From: Melioribacteraceae bacterium
GTDB lineage: Bacteria > Bacteroidota > Ignavibacteria > Ignavibacteriales > Melioribacteraceae
Length of the DNA stretch: 28,379 nucleotides
Reading direction: 5' to 3'
Assembly: GCA_026983755.1 (NCBI GenBank)
Contig: JALSTL010000209.1
Span: 1 to 28,379 of the forward strand
Shown here in pieces: positions 7,995 to 16,877 of the stretch. The position numbers and the translations under genes are program-made. Positions within the stretch are counted from its first letter, which is position 1. Each line of letters starts with the position of its first letter. The notes beneath the pieces were generated by a model. It was not told the DNA's origin. It made no database searches and saw only the letters and a program-made list of their open reading frames with translations.

Positions 7995-9407
7995 TTATTT
8001 TAATAATTTTATTCTTCTGTTTAAAGCTTGTCTGGTTATTCCCAAAATTTGTGCGGCAATGCTTTGGTTGTTGTTTGTTCTTTTCATTGCTTCTTTAACC
8101 AAAGCATCTTGTATTCCTTTTAATGTAGGTAATTGAGCACCGAATTTAATTAAGGGGTTGTCTGATTTTTCAATAGATTTATCGGGAATATTTTCTCCTA
8201 TTCCGATGTATTTTTTAAAAACGTTTAAGGACATTATTTTCGATTTATGAACACTTACGGCATCGTAAATCATACCTTGCAATTCTCTAACGTTGCCCGG
8301 GAAATTGTAAGTGGAAAGTAATGTTATAAGTTCTTGAGGAAAAGTCGGTGTTTTTTTAGAAAAATTTTTAGCGGCTTTTTCTACAAAATATTTAATTAGC
8401 AAAGGTAAATCATCTAACCTTTCTCTAAGAGGAATTGGTGTTATTCGATGAACATTTAAACGGAAGAAAAGATCGTTTCTGAATGTTCCTTCTTTTACCA
8501 TTTGTTGTAAATTTTTGTTTGTTGCCAAAATAAAAAGAGAATCCGTATAACGCGGATTATCGCTGCCCAAAGGGTAGTACTCTCTTTCTTGCAACAATCG
8601 TAAAAGTTTTACCTGAGAGTGCGGATTCAAATCTCCGATTTCATCTAAAAAAATTGTTCCGCCCGAAGCCATTTCTATTTGTCCTTTTCTATCTTGGTTT
8701 GCATTTGTAAAAGCACCTTTTTTGTGTCCGAATAAAGTATCGGAAAACATCTGGTCATCCAAACCTGCAACATTTGTTGTTACAAATCTACCATTCCTTT
8801 TGCTGAGTTTGTGTAAAGCTTTTGCAATAAGTTCTTTCCCAACGCCTGTTTCTCCGGTTATTAAAATCGGTTCTGTTGTACCGGCAATTGCTTCCATATA
8901 TTGAAACATCTGTTTCATTTTTGAATTTTGAGTAATTATATTTTCAAAAACTTCGGGATTAGCAAGATTGTTTGATAATAATCTGTTTTTAAGTAACGTA
9001 TTTTGTTTTTTAAGTTCGGTAAATTCCAAAGCACGTTTTATTTGATTTAACAATCTGTTTTTTTCCACGGGTTTAACAATATAATCGAAAGCTCCCAATT
9101 TCATGCATTTAACAGCGGTTTCAATTTCCGTATCGCCGGTAACAACTATTACGGGAATTTCCGGAAATTCCGGTGTAATTTTTTCCAACAATTCTTCGCC
9201 TCTTATGTGTGGCATTGAAAGGTCAAGCAATATTGCGGAAACTTTGTTTTCGTGTAAAATGTTTAATGCGTCTCTGCTATCGCTACACAAAATGGTATTG
9301 TCAAATCCGGCATCGGCCAAAGTAAGGTCGAACGAATTTAAAAGATTTATTTCATCGTCAATCATCAATATCGGGTTGGTCGGATTTTTTAATTCATTCG
9401 TTTTCAT
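7995..9407 (-). CDS. NtrC-family sigma54-dependent response regulator
   Basis: A 470-residue transcriptional activator. The receiver domain (about 12-125) carries acidic residues Asp17/Asp18, phospho-acceptor Asp62 (LLDLSMP), Thr90 and Lys112. The AAA+ domain (about 155-395) carries Walker A GETGVGKE (185-192), the sigma54-contacting loop as GAFTNA (231-236) instead of GAFTGA, Walker B TIFLDEIGDL (251-260) and the arginine-finger region FRNDLFFRLNV. A Fis-type helix-turn-helix closes the protein (about 436-470, SIAAQILGITRQALNRRIK). The cognate kinase is four bases upstream on the same transcript. It should drive RpoN-dependent promoters; no convincing -24/-12 promoter was found in this window, so the targets lie elsewhere. 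Confidence 0.93.
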   Translation of the reverse strand: MKTNELKNPTNPILMIDDEINLLNSFDLTLADAGFDNTILCSDSRDALNILHENKVSAILLDLSMPHIRGEELLEKITPEFPEIPVIVVTGDTEIETAVKCMKLGAFDYIVKPVEKNRLLNQIKRALEFTELKKQNTLLKNRLLSNNLANPEVFENIITQNSKMKQMFQYMEAIAGTTEPILITGETGVGKELIAKALHKLSKRNGRFVTTNVAGLDDQMFSDTLFGHKKGAFTNANQDRKGQIEMASGGTIFLDEIGDLNPHSQVKLLRLLQEREYYPLGSDNPRYTDSLFILATNKNLQQMVKEGTFRNDLFFRLNVHRITPIPLRERLDDLPLLIKYFVEKAAKNFSKKTPTFPQELITLLSTYNFPGNVRELQGMIYDAVSVHKSKIMSLNVFKKYIGIGENIPDKSIEKSDNPLIKFGAQLPTLKGIQDALVKEAMKRTNNNQSIAAQILGITRQALNRRIKLLK

Positions 9408-9411
9408 ATTG

Positions 9412-11064
9412 TTATTTTTGTTTAATCATTGGAAATTTTAATATTACTTTGGTTCCTTTTCCCCATTCGGAAATAAATTTCATTGTTCCTTTATGCATGT
9501 CTATTATTTTTTGAGAAATAGATAAACCTAAACCCGTACCTCCGCTATTACGTTTGGTTGTGAAAAACGGATCGGTAATTTTTCTTAAAGTAGAAGGTTT
9601 CATTCCGGCACCTTCATCTGTAATGATTATATATGAATAATCGTTTTCGGTTGAAATTTCTAGCTGAACTTTTTGTTTCCTATCAGTTAAAGCTTGACAA
9701 CTGTTTTCAATTAAATTTAGTATTACCTGTTCTAATTTTTGTTTGTTCCCTTTTATTGTCGGTAAAATTTTTGAATATTTAACTTTAAAATTATCTGTGG
9801 ATTTTGAAACAAGGTTTGCCGTAAGTGTAATTGCAGATTGTACAACTTCATTTAAGTTAACTTCTTGATTGTATCCGGTTGTATCTTTACGGGCAAAACT
9901 TTTTAAATCTTTAACAATATTTTTTATTCTTTGACTACCTTCAAATATTCCGCCTAATAGCAAAGGCATCGAATCTTTTATTTTGGAAAATTTCAATTTA
10001 TTACCAACATTAAAATCTCCGTTTTTTTCGTAATATTCTTCTAAAATAGGAAGAATGCTAAACCAAACTTTTTCTATTAAAGGAATATTTAGCATAACAA
10101 AATTATTGGGATTATTAATTTCGTGAGCTACGCCGGAAACCAAAGTACCCAATGCAATCATTTTATCGGCTTGCATTAACTGCTCTATTTGAGATTTTGC
10201 TTCTTCTTCGGCAATTTTTCTATCGGTAACATCCAAAAGAACACCTTGAATGTGTGTTACCGTATCATTGCCTCCTAACCTTGCAAATAAATGAGAATCC
10301 ACCCATCTGATTTCACCCTTTTTATTTACTATTCTGTAATGTTGTTTGGCTCTTTCGCTACCTTCTTTAATAATTTTGTTTAATTCTTTTGTAACTTTTC
10401 TTTTATCTTCCTCGAAAATAATATCGAGAAGTGTCAAACCTTTCGAATAAAAATCATCCGGTGTATAACCGAATTGTTTTATGTTATCTGTTATGAATTC
10501 TACACTTTTTTTCTTATCGGCAACCCATAAAAAACCTATTGCAGGGCTTTGATTAAAAATATATGAAAGTTCTTCATATTTAATATAAGTATCATTTAAT
10601 GCTTGATTAGTTTCTTTCAGATTTGTAATGTCTTCTTTGGAAGCTATAAAATATAAAATTTCACCTTTTGAATTAAAAATAGGCGTTATTTTTTGTTTGT
10701 CTTCATAAAAACTGCCGTTCTTTTTTTTATTAATCAATGTTCCTTTCCAAACATTACCGGTAGTTATTGTATCCCAAAGATTTTTATAAGTTTCTTGATT
10801 AATCTTACCGGATTTTAAAATATTGGGTTTTTTGTCAATAACTTCATCTAATTTATAGCCGGTTAATTTAGTAAAAGCCCTATTAACCCATAAAATATTT
10901 CCGTTACTATCCGTAATCAAAATACTGTTCGGAGAAAATTCCAAAGCGGCAATCTTTAATTTTAGAATTTCCTTTGTTTCCAAGTTGTCGTTTTCAAGTT
11001 CCCGGATTTTTTCTTTCAATAGCTTAACTTCATTTACCGGTTCTATAATTTCTTTCCCCAACAA
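9412..11064 (-). CDS. Cytosolic PAS-PAS sensor histidine kinase
   Basis: A 550-residue soluble histidine kinase with no membrane segment, partner of the NtrC-type regulator four bases downstream. A short coiled coil (about 12-40) leads into PAS 1 with its PAC segment (about 36-150: NSILITDSNGNILWVN...) and PAS 2 (about 165-285, ending GVLLDVTDRK). The HisKA box is VSGVAHEINNPNNF with His314, of the HEINNP type shared with NtrB-like kinases. The ATPase domain has Asn454 (LIENSCQAL), DEGAGM (483-488) and GGTGLGLS (508-515). Start choice: a TTG at 11064 preceded by AAAGGA, with no nearby ATG. It likely senses an intracellular cue such as redox or a small ligand; which one cannot be read from sequence. 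Confidence 0.9.
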   Translation of the reverse strand: MLGKEIIEPVNEVKLLKEKIRELENDNLETKEILKLKIAALEFSPNSILITDSNGNILWVNRAFTKLTGYKLDEVIDKKPNILKSGKINQETYKNLWDTITTGNVWKGTLINKKKNGSFYEDKQKITPIFNSKGEILYFIASKEDITNLKETNQALNDTYIKYEELSYIFNQSPAIGFLWVADKKKSVEFITDNIKQFGYTPDDFYSKGLTLLDIIFEEDKRKVTKELNKIIKEGSERAKQHYRIVNKKGEIRWVDSHLFARLGGNDTVTHIQGVLLDVTDRKIAEEEAKSQIEQLMQADKMIALGTLVSGVAHEINNPNNFVMLNIPLIEKVWFSILPILEEYYEKNGDFNVGNKLKFSKIKDSMPLLLGGIFEGSQRIKNIVKDLKSFARKDTTGYNQEVNLNEVVQSAITLTANLVSKSTDNFKVKYSKILPTIKGNKQKLEQVILNLIENSCQALTDRKQKVQLEISTENDYSYIIITDEGAGMKPSTLRKITDPFFTTKRNSGGTGLGLSISQKIIDMHKGTMKFISEWGKGTKVILKFPMIKQK

Positions 11065-11067
11065 TTT

Positions 11068-11073
11068 TCCTTT
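11068..11073 (-). promoter_or_regulatory. Ribosome-binding site for the TTG-start kinase
   Basis: AAAGGA on the minus strand ends a few bases before TTG at 11064. It supports that rare start codon for the histidine kinase. Confidence 0.45.
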
Positions 11074-11293
11074 ATTTATTTTTAAAAATGATTTTGATTA
11101 TATAATCGTTTTTTTTACATGTCTTTTTAATAAGTTAAATTTTTTATTTATCTCTATTGATTTGTATTGTTTGAATATTAGAAGAATATCGCCTGAAAAA
11201 AATGTTGGTGTAAAAATTCAAAATTAATTCGATTCTTCTATTCGTTTTTGCTTTTTGAACCGCCTTTAACTAACTTTAATGTTCTTAAAAAAC

Positions 11294-11297
11294 GGAG
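11294..11297 (+). promoter_or_regulatory. Ribosome-binding site that decides the secA start
   Basis: GGAG lies eight bases before the ATG at 11306. The in-frame ATG at 11279 lies upstream of this site and would add nine residues that SecA proteins lack. Confidence 0.6.
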
Positions 11298-11305
11298 TAA
11301 ACTCT

Positions 11306-14300
11306 ATGATAAAAGGATTGATAAAAAAAGTTTTCGGAGATAAAAATACTCGGGCTTTAAAAGAATTGTGGCCTATAGTTGATGAGATAAAAGCGGAATA
11401 CGAAAAAATTAAAAACTATTCGGAAGAACAACTAAAAGAAAAAACCGTAGAATTTAAAACAAAAATATCCAACCAAACCGAAGAAATTCGTAACAAAATT
11501 ACAGAACTTGAAGAACAATTAAAAAACGATAGTTTTGACGGAGATGTTGAAAAGATTCATAACGATTTGGAATTGTTGAACGAAGAACTTGATGAGAAAT
11601 ACGAACAAATATTAAACGAACTTTTACCGGAAGCATTTGCCGTAGTAAAAGCAACATGTGTAAAACTTTTGGGTAAAACATGGGATGTTGCAGGAACAAA
11701 AATTGAATGGAATATGGTGCCTTACGATGTTCAACTACTCGGCGGTATAGTTTTACATCAAGGTAAAATTGCCGAAATGGCTACCGGAGAAGGTAAAACA
11801 CTTGTGGCAACGTTACCTATTTACTTAAATGCTCTTACCGGAAGAGGTGTGCATCTTGTTACGGTTAATGATTATTTGGCAAAACGCGATAGTGAATGGA
11901 TGGGAGAAATTTACAAATTTCACGGTCTTACCGTAGGATGTATTTTGAATACAATGGATACAGAACAAAGAAAAGAAATATATCAATGTGATATAACCTA
12001 CGGAACAAATAACGAATTCGGTTTCGATTACCTTAGAGATAACATGGCAATAGATAAAGAACACCGTGTTCAACGCATACATAACTATGCAATAGTTGAT
12101 GAAGTGGATTCGGTTTTAATAGACGAAGCCAGAACACCTCTTATTATTTCCGGACCGGTAGATAGCGGAGAACAAAAATTTGATGAAATGAAACCGAAAG
12201 TGGAAAGACTTTTTCGCAAACAAGCTTCGTTAGTTGCTTCGTTAGTTCAAGAAGCCGAAAAAATATTAACCGAAGGCGGTAACAAAGAACTTGCCGGAAT
12301 TGCTTTGTTAAGAGCATACAGAGGTTTTCCCAAAAATAAAAAACTTGCAAAATTGCTTTCCGAACCGGAAAATAAAAAATTATTGCAAGCTACGGAATTG
12401 GAATTTTTACGTGAAAAAGAAAAACGTATGCCGGAAATAGATCAGGAACTTTATTATGCGGTCGATGAAAAAAACAATTCAATTAATCTTACCGAAAAAG
12501 GTACGGAAGAATTGGCTGTAGGTTCAAACGAAGGGAAGGACTATTTTGTATTGCCGGATTTAGGTACCGAAATTAGCCTTATAGAAAACGATAAATCTTT
12601 AAGTAAAGAAGAAATGCTAAAGAAAAAAGATGAAATATATAAAGTATATAGTGAAAAAATGGATCGCATTCATACAATAAACCAACTCCTTAAAGCTTAC
12701 ACATTATTTGAAAAAGATGATGAATACGTTATTACCGAAGAGGGCAAAATTGCAATTGTTGATGAATTTACCGGACGTGTATTACCCGGAAGACGTTACT
12801 CCGACGGGCTGCATCAGGCAATTGAAGCTAAAGAAAATGTAAAAGTTGAACGCGACACACAAACATTGGCTACAATCACATTGCAAAATTATTTCAGACT
12901 TTACAAAAAACTTGCCGGTATGACCGGTACGGCAGAAACCGAAGAAGGTGAATTTTATGAAATTTACAAACTGGAAGTAGTAGTTATTCCTACAAACAAA
13001 CCCATTGCCAGAGTTGACGAAGATGATTTGATTTACAGAACCAAAAGAGAAAAATTAAATGCCGTTATAGAAAAAATTAAAGAATTAAAAGAAGAACAAA
13101 GACCTGTACTTGTTGGTACTACAAGCGTTGAATTATCCGAAACAATAAGCAGAATGCTTAAACGTCAGGGAATTCCGCATAACGTATTAAATGCAAAACA
13201 ACATAAAAGCGAAGCCGAAATTGTTGCTTTTGCCGGTCAACCCGGTGCCGTTACAATTGCTACTAATATGGCGGGTCGTGGCACCGATATTAAACTTGGC
13301 GAAGGTGTTAGAGAAAAAGGCGGACTTTACATACTTGGTACGGAACGCCACGAATCGAGACGTATTGACAGACAATTAAGAGGTCGTGCCGGCAGACAAG
13401 GAGATCCGGGAACTTCCAAATTTTATATATCATTAGAAGATGATTTGATGAGATTATTCAGCGGTGATAAAGTTACAAGAATTATGAGTAAAATTGGTTT
13501 TGAAGAAGGTGAAGCACTTACTCATCCAATGATTACAAAATCGGTTGAAAGAGCGCAAAAAAAAGTGGAAGAGAATAACTTTGCTATAAGAAAAAGATTA
13601 CTTGAATATGATGATGTTATGACCCAACAACGGGAAGTTATTTACGGAAGAAGAAAACGCGCTTTGGAAGGTGAAAGACTAAAAACGGAAATTTTTGACT
13701 ATGTTGACGAATTTATTGACGAAGTAGTGGAAAAATATTATGACGATGTTAACATCGAAGGTTTGCAAGAAGATTTGATGCAACACCTTCTTATTGAATT
13801 TAAAATTGATCCCAAAACTTTTGTTGAAAAAGGAAAAGATACATTAAAAGACGACATACTGAAAGCCGCCAAGGAATTTTACGATAGAAAAGAAGAAATG
13901 CTCGGCTCGGAATTGATGGCAAAATTAGAACGCTTTGCCGTACTTAGCGTTATTGACGAAAAATGGAAAAACCACCTCCGCGAAATGGATGACCTTAAAG
14001 AAGGAATAGGATTAAGAGCATACGGACAAAAAGACCCGCTGGTTGAATACAAAGCAGAAGCTTTTCATTTATTTGTTGATTTAATTAAAGAAATTCGAAA
14101 TGACGTAATTTCATTTGCTTTTAAATTTTTCCCTCAAGAACCCGAAGAAGTTCAAAAGAAACAAGCTAAAACACCACGTATTAAAACCGTTAAAATGAGT
14201 GCGGAAAATATGGGACTGCAATCCAATCAAAGCGATACGGCTAAAGAAAGCACCAACAGAGGAAAACAACAACCGATTAAAGTTGAAAAAAAAATAGGAA

Positions 14301-14362
14301 GAAACGACCCTTGCCCTTGCGGAAGCGGGAAAAAATATAAAAATTGTCACGGCAAAATGTAA
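11306..14362 (+). CDS. secA: Preprotein translocase ATPase SecA
   Basis: SecA is the cytosolic/membrane motor that pushes unfolded preproteins through SecYEG. The product is 1018 residues against 901 in E. coli; the extra length is an N-terminal coiled-coil stretch (about 45-100) and an insertion after IISGPVD, both usual in the Bacteroidota/Chlorobiota group. Walker A MATGEGKT is at 158-165, DEVDSVLIDEA (Walker B) at 265-275, the helicase motif MAGRGTDIK at 655-663, and RQLRGRAGRQGDPG near 690-705. The C-terminal SecB/ribosome-binding zinc motif is present (RNDPCPCGSGKKYKNCHG, C-x-C...C-H). Start at 11306 gives the canonical MIKGLIKKVFG N-terminus. It is monocistronic and divergent from the kinase operon, with a 241-base gap. 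Confidence 0.98.
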   Translation: MIKGLIKKVFGDKNTRALKELWPIVDEIKAEYEKIKNYSEEQLKEKTVEFKTKISNQTEEIRNKITELEEQLKNDSFDGDVEKIHNDLELLNEELDEKYEQILNELLPEAFAVVKATCVKLLGKTWDVAGTKIEWNMVPYDVQLLGGIVLHQGKIAEMATGEGKTLVATLPIYLNALTGRGVHLVTVNDYLAKRDSEWMGEIYKFHGLTVGCILNTMDTEQRKEIYQCDITYGTNNEFGFDYLRDNMAIDKEHRVQRIHNYAIVDEVDSVLIDEARTPLIISGPVDSGEQKFDEMKPKVERLFRKQASLVASLVQEAEKILTEGGNKELAGIALLRAYRGFPKNKKLAKLLSEPENKKLLQATELEFLREKEKRMPEIDQELYYAVDEKNNSINLTEKGTEELAVGSNEGKDYFVLPDLGTEISLIENDKSLSKEEMLKKKDEIYKVYSEKMDRIHTINQLLKAYTLFEKDDEYVITEEGKIAIVDEFTGRVLPGRRYSDGLHQAIEAKENVKVERDTQTLATITLQNYFRLYKKLAGMTGTAETEEGEFYEIYKLEVVVIPTNKPIARVDEDDLIYRTKREKLNAVIEKIKELKEEQRPVLVGTTSVELSETISRMLKRQGIPHNVLNAKQHKSEAEIVAFAGQPGAVTIATNMAGRGTDIKLGEGVREKGGLYILGTERHESRRIDRQLRGRAGRQGDPGTSKFYISLEDDLMRLFSGDKVTRIMSKIGFEEGEALTHPMITKSVERAQKKVEENNFAIRKRLLEYDDVMTQQREVIYGRRKRALEGERLKTEIFDYVDEFIDEVVEKYYDDVNIEGLQEDLMQHLLIEFKIDPKTFVEKGKDTLKDDILKAAKEFYDRKEEMLGSELMAKLERFAVLSVIDEKWKNHLREMDDLKEGIGLRAYGQKDPLVEYKAEAFHLFVDLIKEIRNDVISFAFKFFPQEPEEVQKKQAKTPRIKTVKMSAENMGLQSNQSDTAKESTNRGKQQPIKVEKKIGRNDPCPCGSGKKYKNCHGKM

Positions 14363-14680
14363 GTTAGGGCAATTATTATTACGGTGATTATAACTTAAAA
14401 TATTCGTATTCTTTTGCTTTTAATGAACATTGAAAAATTACGGAGGAATTGTTTTTTAATACAATCTCAATTTTGCAAACTAAATAGTTTGTTAAATTTT
14501 TCATAGTTTTTACTAATTGTTCATTATGATAATTGGTTTTTATATTATTTGTTTTTAAAATTCCATTCAAAGCAATGTAACGGTTAGATTTAAAATGGTT
14601 TAAATTTTAAAAATTAAAATTATAACAATAAAAATTATTATTAACATTACTTTTTATTGCTAATAAAAGATTAAAAGATT
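14363..14680. other. 318-base intergenic region after secA
   Basis: No convincing gene. It is strongly AT-rich. The only structure is a small palindrome (CAAACT, AAAT, AGTTTG at 14476-14491) followed by TTAAATTTTT, which could be a weak terminator for secA about 115 bases after its stop. A 60-codon minus-strand frame (14388-14570) has no ribosome-binding site or recognisable sequence. No TAnnTTTG box precedes the TPR gene. Confidence 0.5.
14476..14500 (+). terminator. Weak terminator candidate downstream of secA
   Basis: CAAACT and AGTTTG form a six-pair stem with an AAAT loop (14476-14491), with TTAAATTT following. It lies about 115 bases after the secA stop. The short, AT-rich stem makes this tentative. 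Confidence 0.3.
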
Positions 14681-16870
14681 TTGAAAAAAATTAAAAAAAT
14701 ATCAAATATAATTTACCCGAAAATTTTCGGTAAAAACCATATAAAAAAAGAACCGGCAAATCATATTTACAACAATAATTACAATTTAAAAACAAAATTG
14801 TTTTTTACTGTTTTATTACTGGTTATAATAAACAGTTGTGGAATATGGACGGATTTCAAAACTTATTTTAATACCTACTACAATGCCGATAAACTCTTTG
14901 AAGAAATTGAAAGCAATATAATCAAAAGCAGGAAATCACTTTTTTCTTTCGGAGACGAAAAAGTTACGGGTAATCAAAAAAAACAATTGGAAGAAGTAAT
15001 AAAAAAAACTTCGGCTATAATGCAATTTCATGCAAAATCGTCTTTCTTTGACGATGCTTTGCTTATGACGGGTAAAAGTTTTTACTATCAACAAAACTAT
15101 ACAAGAGCTTTAAGAAAGTTTGAAGAAGTAATTTCGCTTAAAAAATCCGATTTGCGTTTGGAAGCTCAAATGTGGATTGGCAAAACAAAATTAAAATTAC
15201 GGAATTTCAATAAAGGTTTGGAAATACTTGAAAAAGCCAAAAAAAATGCCGAAAGAGAAAATGACATTAAAATTCTTACCGAAATTTATCGCATACAAAT
15301 AGGATATTTACTTGCCGTAGAAAAATATGACGAAGCAATAAAATTAGCCGAAAAGTTTTTGGATACGAATATTGATGATGAACTTAAAGCTAAAATTCAA
15401 TATGAAATAGGAATGCTCTACAAAAAAAATAATAACTATAAAAAAGCACTTATCGCATTTGAAAATGTTCTAAAATATTCTCCTTCATTCGAAACTGAAT
15501 TTAACAGTAAATTCGAACTGGCAATTATGGAAAAGGAAAACGGAAACATAAAAAAAAGTTTGGAAATGTTTGATGTATTAAAAAGCAAAGATAAATTTAG
15601 CGATAGATGGGGCGATATAGACTTGGAAGTTGGAAAAGTTTATTATAAACAAAAAAAAATAAAAGAAGCCTTAAACCGTTTTACAATTGCAGATACAACC
15701 TATCCAAAAACAGAAGCCGGAGGTAACGCTGCATATTATCGCGGTGAAATAATTGAAAACTATTATCACGATTATGATAGCGCAATGGTTTTTTACAATA
15801 AAGTAAGTGCATCTTCAGCTAGTTCCGAAATAAAAGATAAAGCCCTAAAAAAATCCAGAATACTAAATAAATATTTAAAACTAACGGAAAACATAAAAGA
15901 AACAAACCAACAGATATTATATGCAACAGATGAAGAAGCTTTTATAACCGATTCGCTAGCCTTTATAGATAAAATGAAATCGGATTCATTAAAAAATGCA
16001 AAAATTGAAAAAGAAAAAAATAATTTAAGAAGACCAGCAAGAGCACGAAGAAGAATTATTGCATCCAGAAAATATCAAGGTCCGCAACGCCCTAAAATTT
16101 CGGTAGATTCGCTTAAATCGTTAAATAGCAAATATAAGTTTGAGCTAGGTAATTTGCTTTTTACGGAATTTGATAATCCGGATTCCGCATTTAAATATTA
16201 TCAAATGTCTCTGCAAGAGAAAAAAAACAATCCGAATGCCGCTCAAATTTACTATGCCTTAGGAAATTATTATCTTTCAAAAGGCGATAGATCAAAAGCC
16301 AAAGAAATGTTTAGATATATATACGATAACTATAAAGATAATCCGATAATGAACGAAGCCGCACGCCAATTGGGTAAGCCGGTTTTCGATTTTGAAAAAG
16401 ATGAAATAGCCGAAAAATATACCAAAGCCGAAGCTAAATTGGATTCTTCTAATTACAAAGAAGCAATAAAAAGTTTTCTAAAAATTTATCGCGAAAATCC
16501 GAAATCCAAATATGCGGCAAAATCTCTTTATACAATCGGTTGGATTTTTGAAAATAAATTGGAAAAACCGGATTCCGCCGCATCGTTTTACGATACTTTA
16601 AATTCAAAATATCGTTCTTCGGAATTTGCAAGAGCCGTTGTTGTTAAACTTACAGGTTACAAACAAGAACAAAGAAGATTAAAAGCTATTCAAGATTCCA
16701 TTAAAAAAGCCGGTGAAATGAATACAACTTCCGTTCAAACGGATTCTACAAATAATAAATTTTCTTCAGTCAAAAACAAAACCGAAGTTGCTCCGAATGA
16801 TTCCATGAAAATGAAACTAAAAAACAATATCAAAAGAAATTTAAAAAAAATTCCTAAACATATAAGATAA
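14681..16870 (+). CDS. TPR-repeat lipoprotein (SprE/PorW-like, tentative)
   Basis: A 729-residue predicted lipoprotein made mostly of tetratricopeptide helices. A basic N-terminal extension of about 38 residues precedes the hydrophobic segment KLFFTVLLLVIINSC, with lipobox cysteine Cys53; such a long pre-signal stretch is unusual. The following FKTYFNTYYNADKLFEE resembles the start of Bacteroidota TPR lipoproteins such as SprE/PorW of the type IX secretion/gliding system, but that link is only by resemblance. TPR-like repeats occupy about 105-400 and 480-640. They are separated by a highly basic Arg/Ala patch (about 449-470), and the C-terminal 40 residues are Ser/Asn/Lys-rich and basic. The start is TTG at 14681 with no clear Shine-Dalgarno, and no in-frame ATG lies nearby. 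It is seven bases before the AlbA_2 gene. Confidence 0.75.
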   Translation: MKKIKKISNIIYPKIFGKNHIKKEPANHIYNNNYNLKTKLFFTVLLLVIINSCGIWTDFKTYFNTYYNADKLFEEIESNIIKSRKSLFSFGDEKVTGNQKKQLEEVIKKTSAIMQFHAKSSFFDDALLMTGKSFYYQQNYTRALRKFEEVISLKKSDLRLEAQMWIGKTKLKLRNFNKGLEILEKAKKNAERENDIKILTEIYRIQIGYLLAVEKYDEAIKLAEKFLDTNIDDELKAKIQYEIGMLYKKNNNYKKALIAFENVLKYSPSFETEFNSKFELAIMEKENGNIKKSLEMFDVLKSKDKFSDRWGDIDLEVGKVYYKQKKIKEALNRFTIADTTYPKTEAGGNAAYYRGEIIENYYHDYDSAMVFYNKVSASSASSEIKDKALKKSRILNKYLKLTENIKETNQQILYATDEEAFITDSLAFIDKMKSDSLKNAKIEKEKNNLRRPARARRRIIASRKYQGPQRPKISVDSLKSLNSKYKFELGNLLFTEFDNPDSAFKYYQMSLQEKKNNPNAAQIYYALGNYYLSKGDRSKAKEMFRYIYDNYKDNPIMNEAARQLGKPVFDFEKDEIAEKYTKAEAKLDSSNYKEAIKSFLKIYRENPKSKYAAKSLYTIGWIFENKLEKPDSAASFYDTLNSKYRSSEFARAVVVKLTGYKQEQRRLKAIQDSIKKAGEMNTTSVQTDSTNNKFSSVKNKTEVAPNDSMKMKLKNNIKRNLKKIPKHIR

Positions 16871-16877
16871 CTTAGCA

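Noticed and set aside
11096..11107. 12-base palindrome GATTATATAATC upstream of the PAS-PAS kinase
   Set aside because: AT-only short palindromes are expected by chance at this composition, and there is no second copy or known operator match.
11219..11226. TAATTTTG -7 box candidate on the minus strand for the PAS-PAS kinase operon
   Set aside because: It would give a leader of about 140 bases and has no -33 TTTG; such octamers are frequent in this AT-rich DNA.
14388..14570. 60-codon minus-strand frame after secA
   Set aside because: No Shine-Dalgarno site, no promoter box and Asn/Lys-rich composition typical of chance frames in AT-rich DNA.
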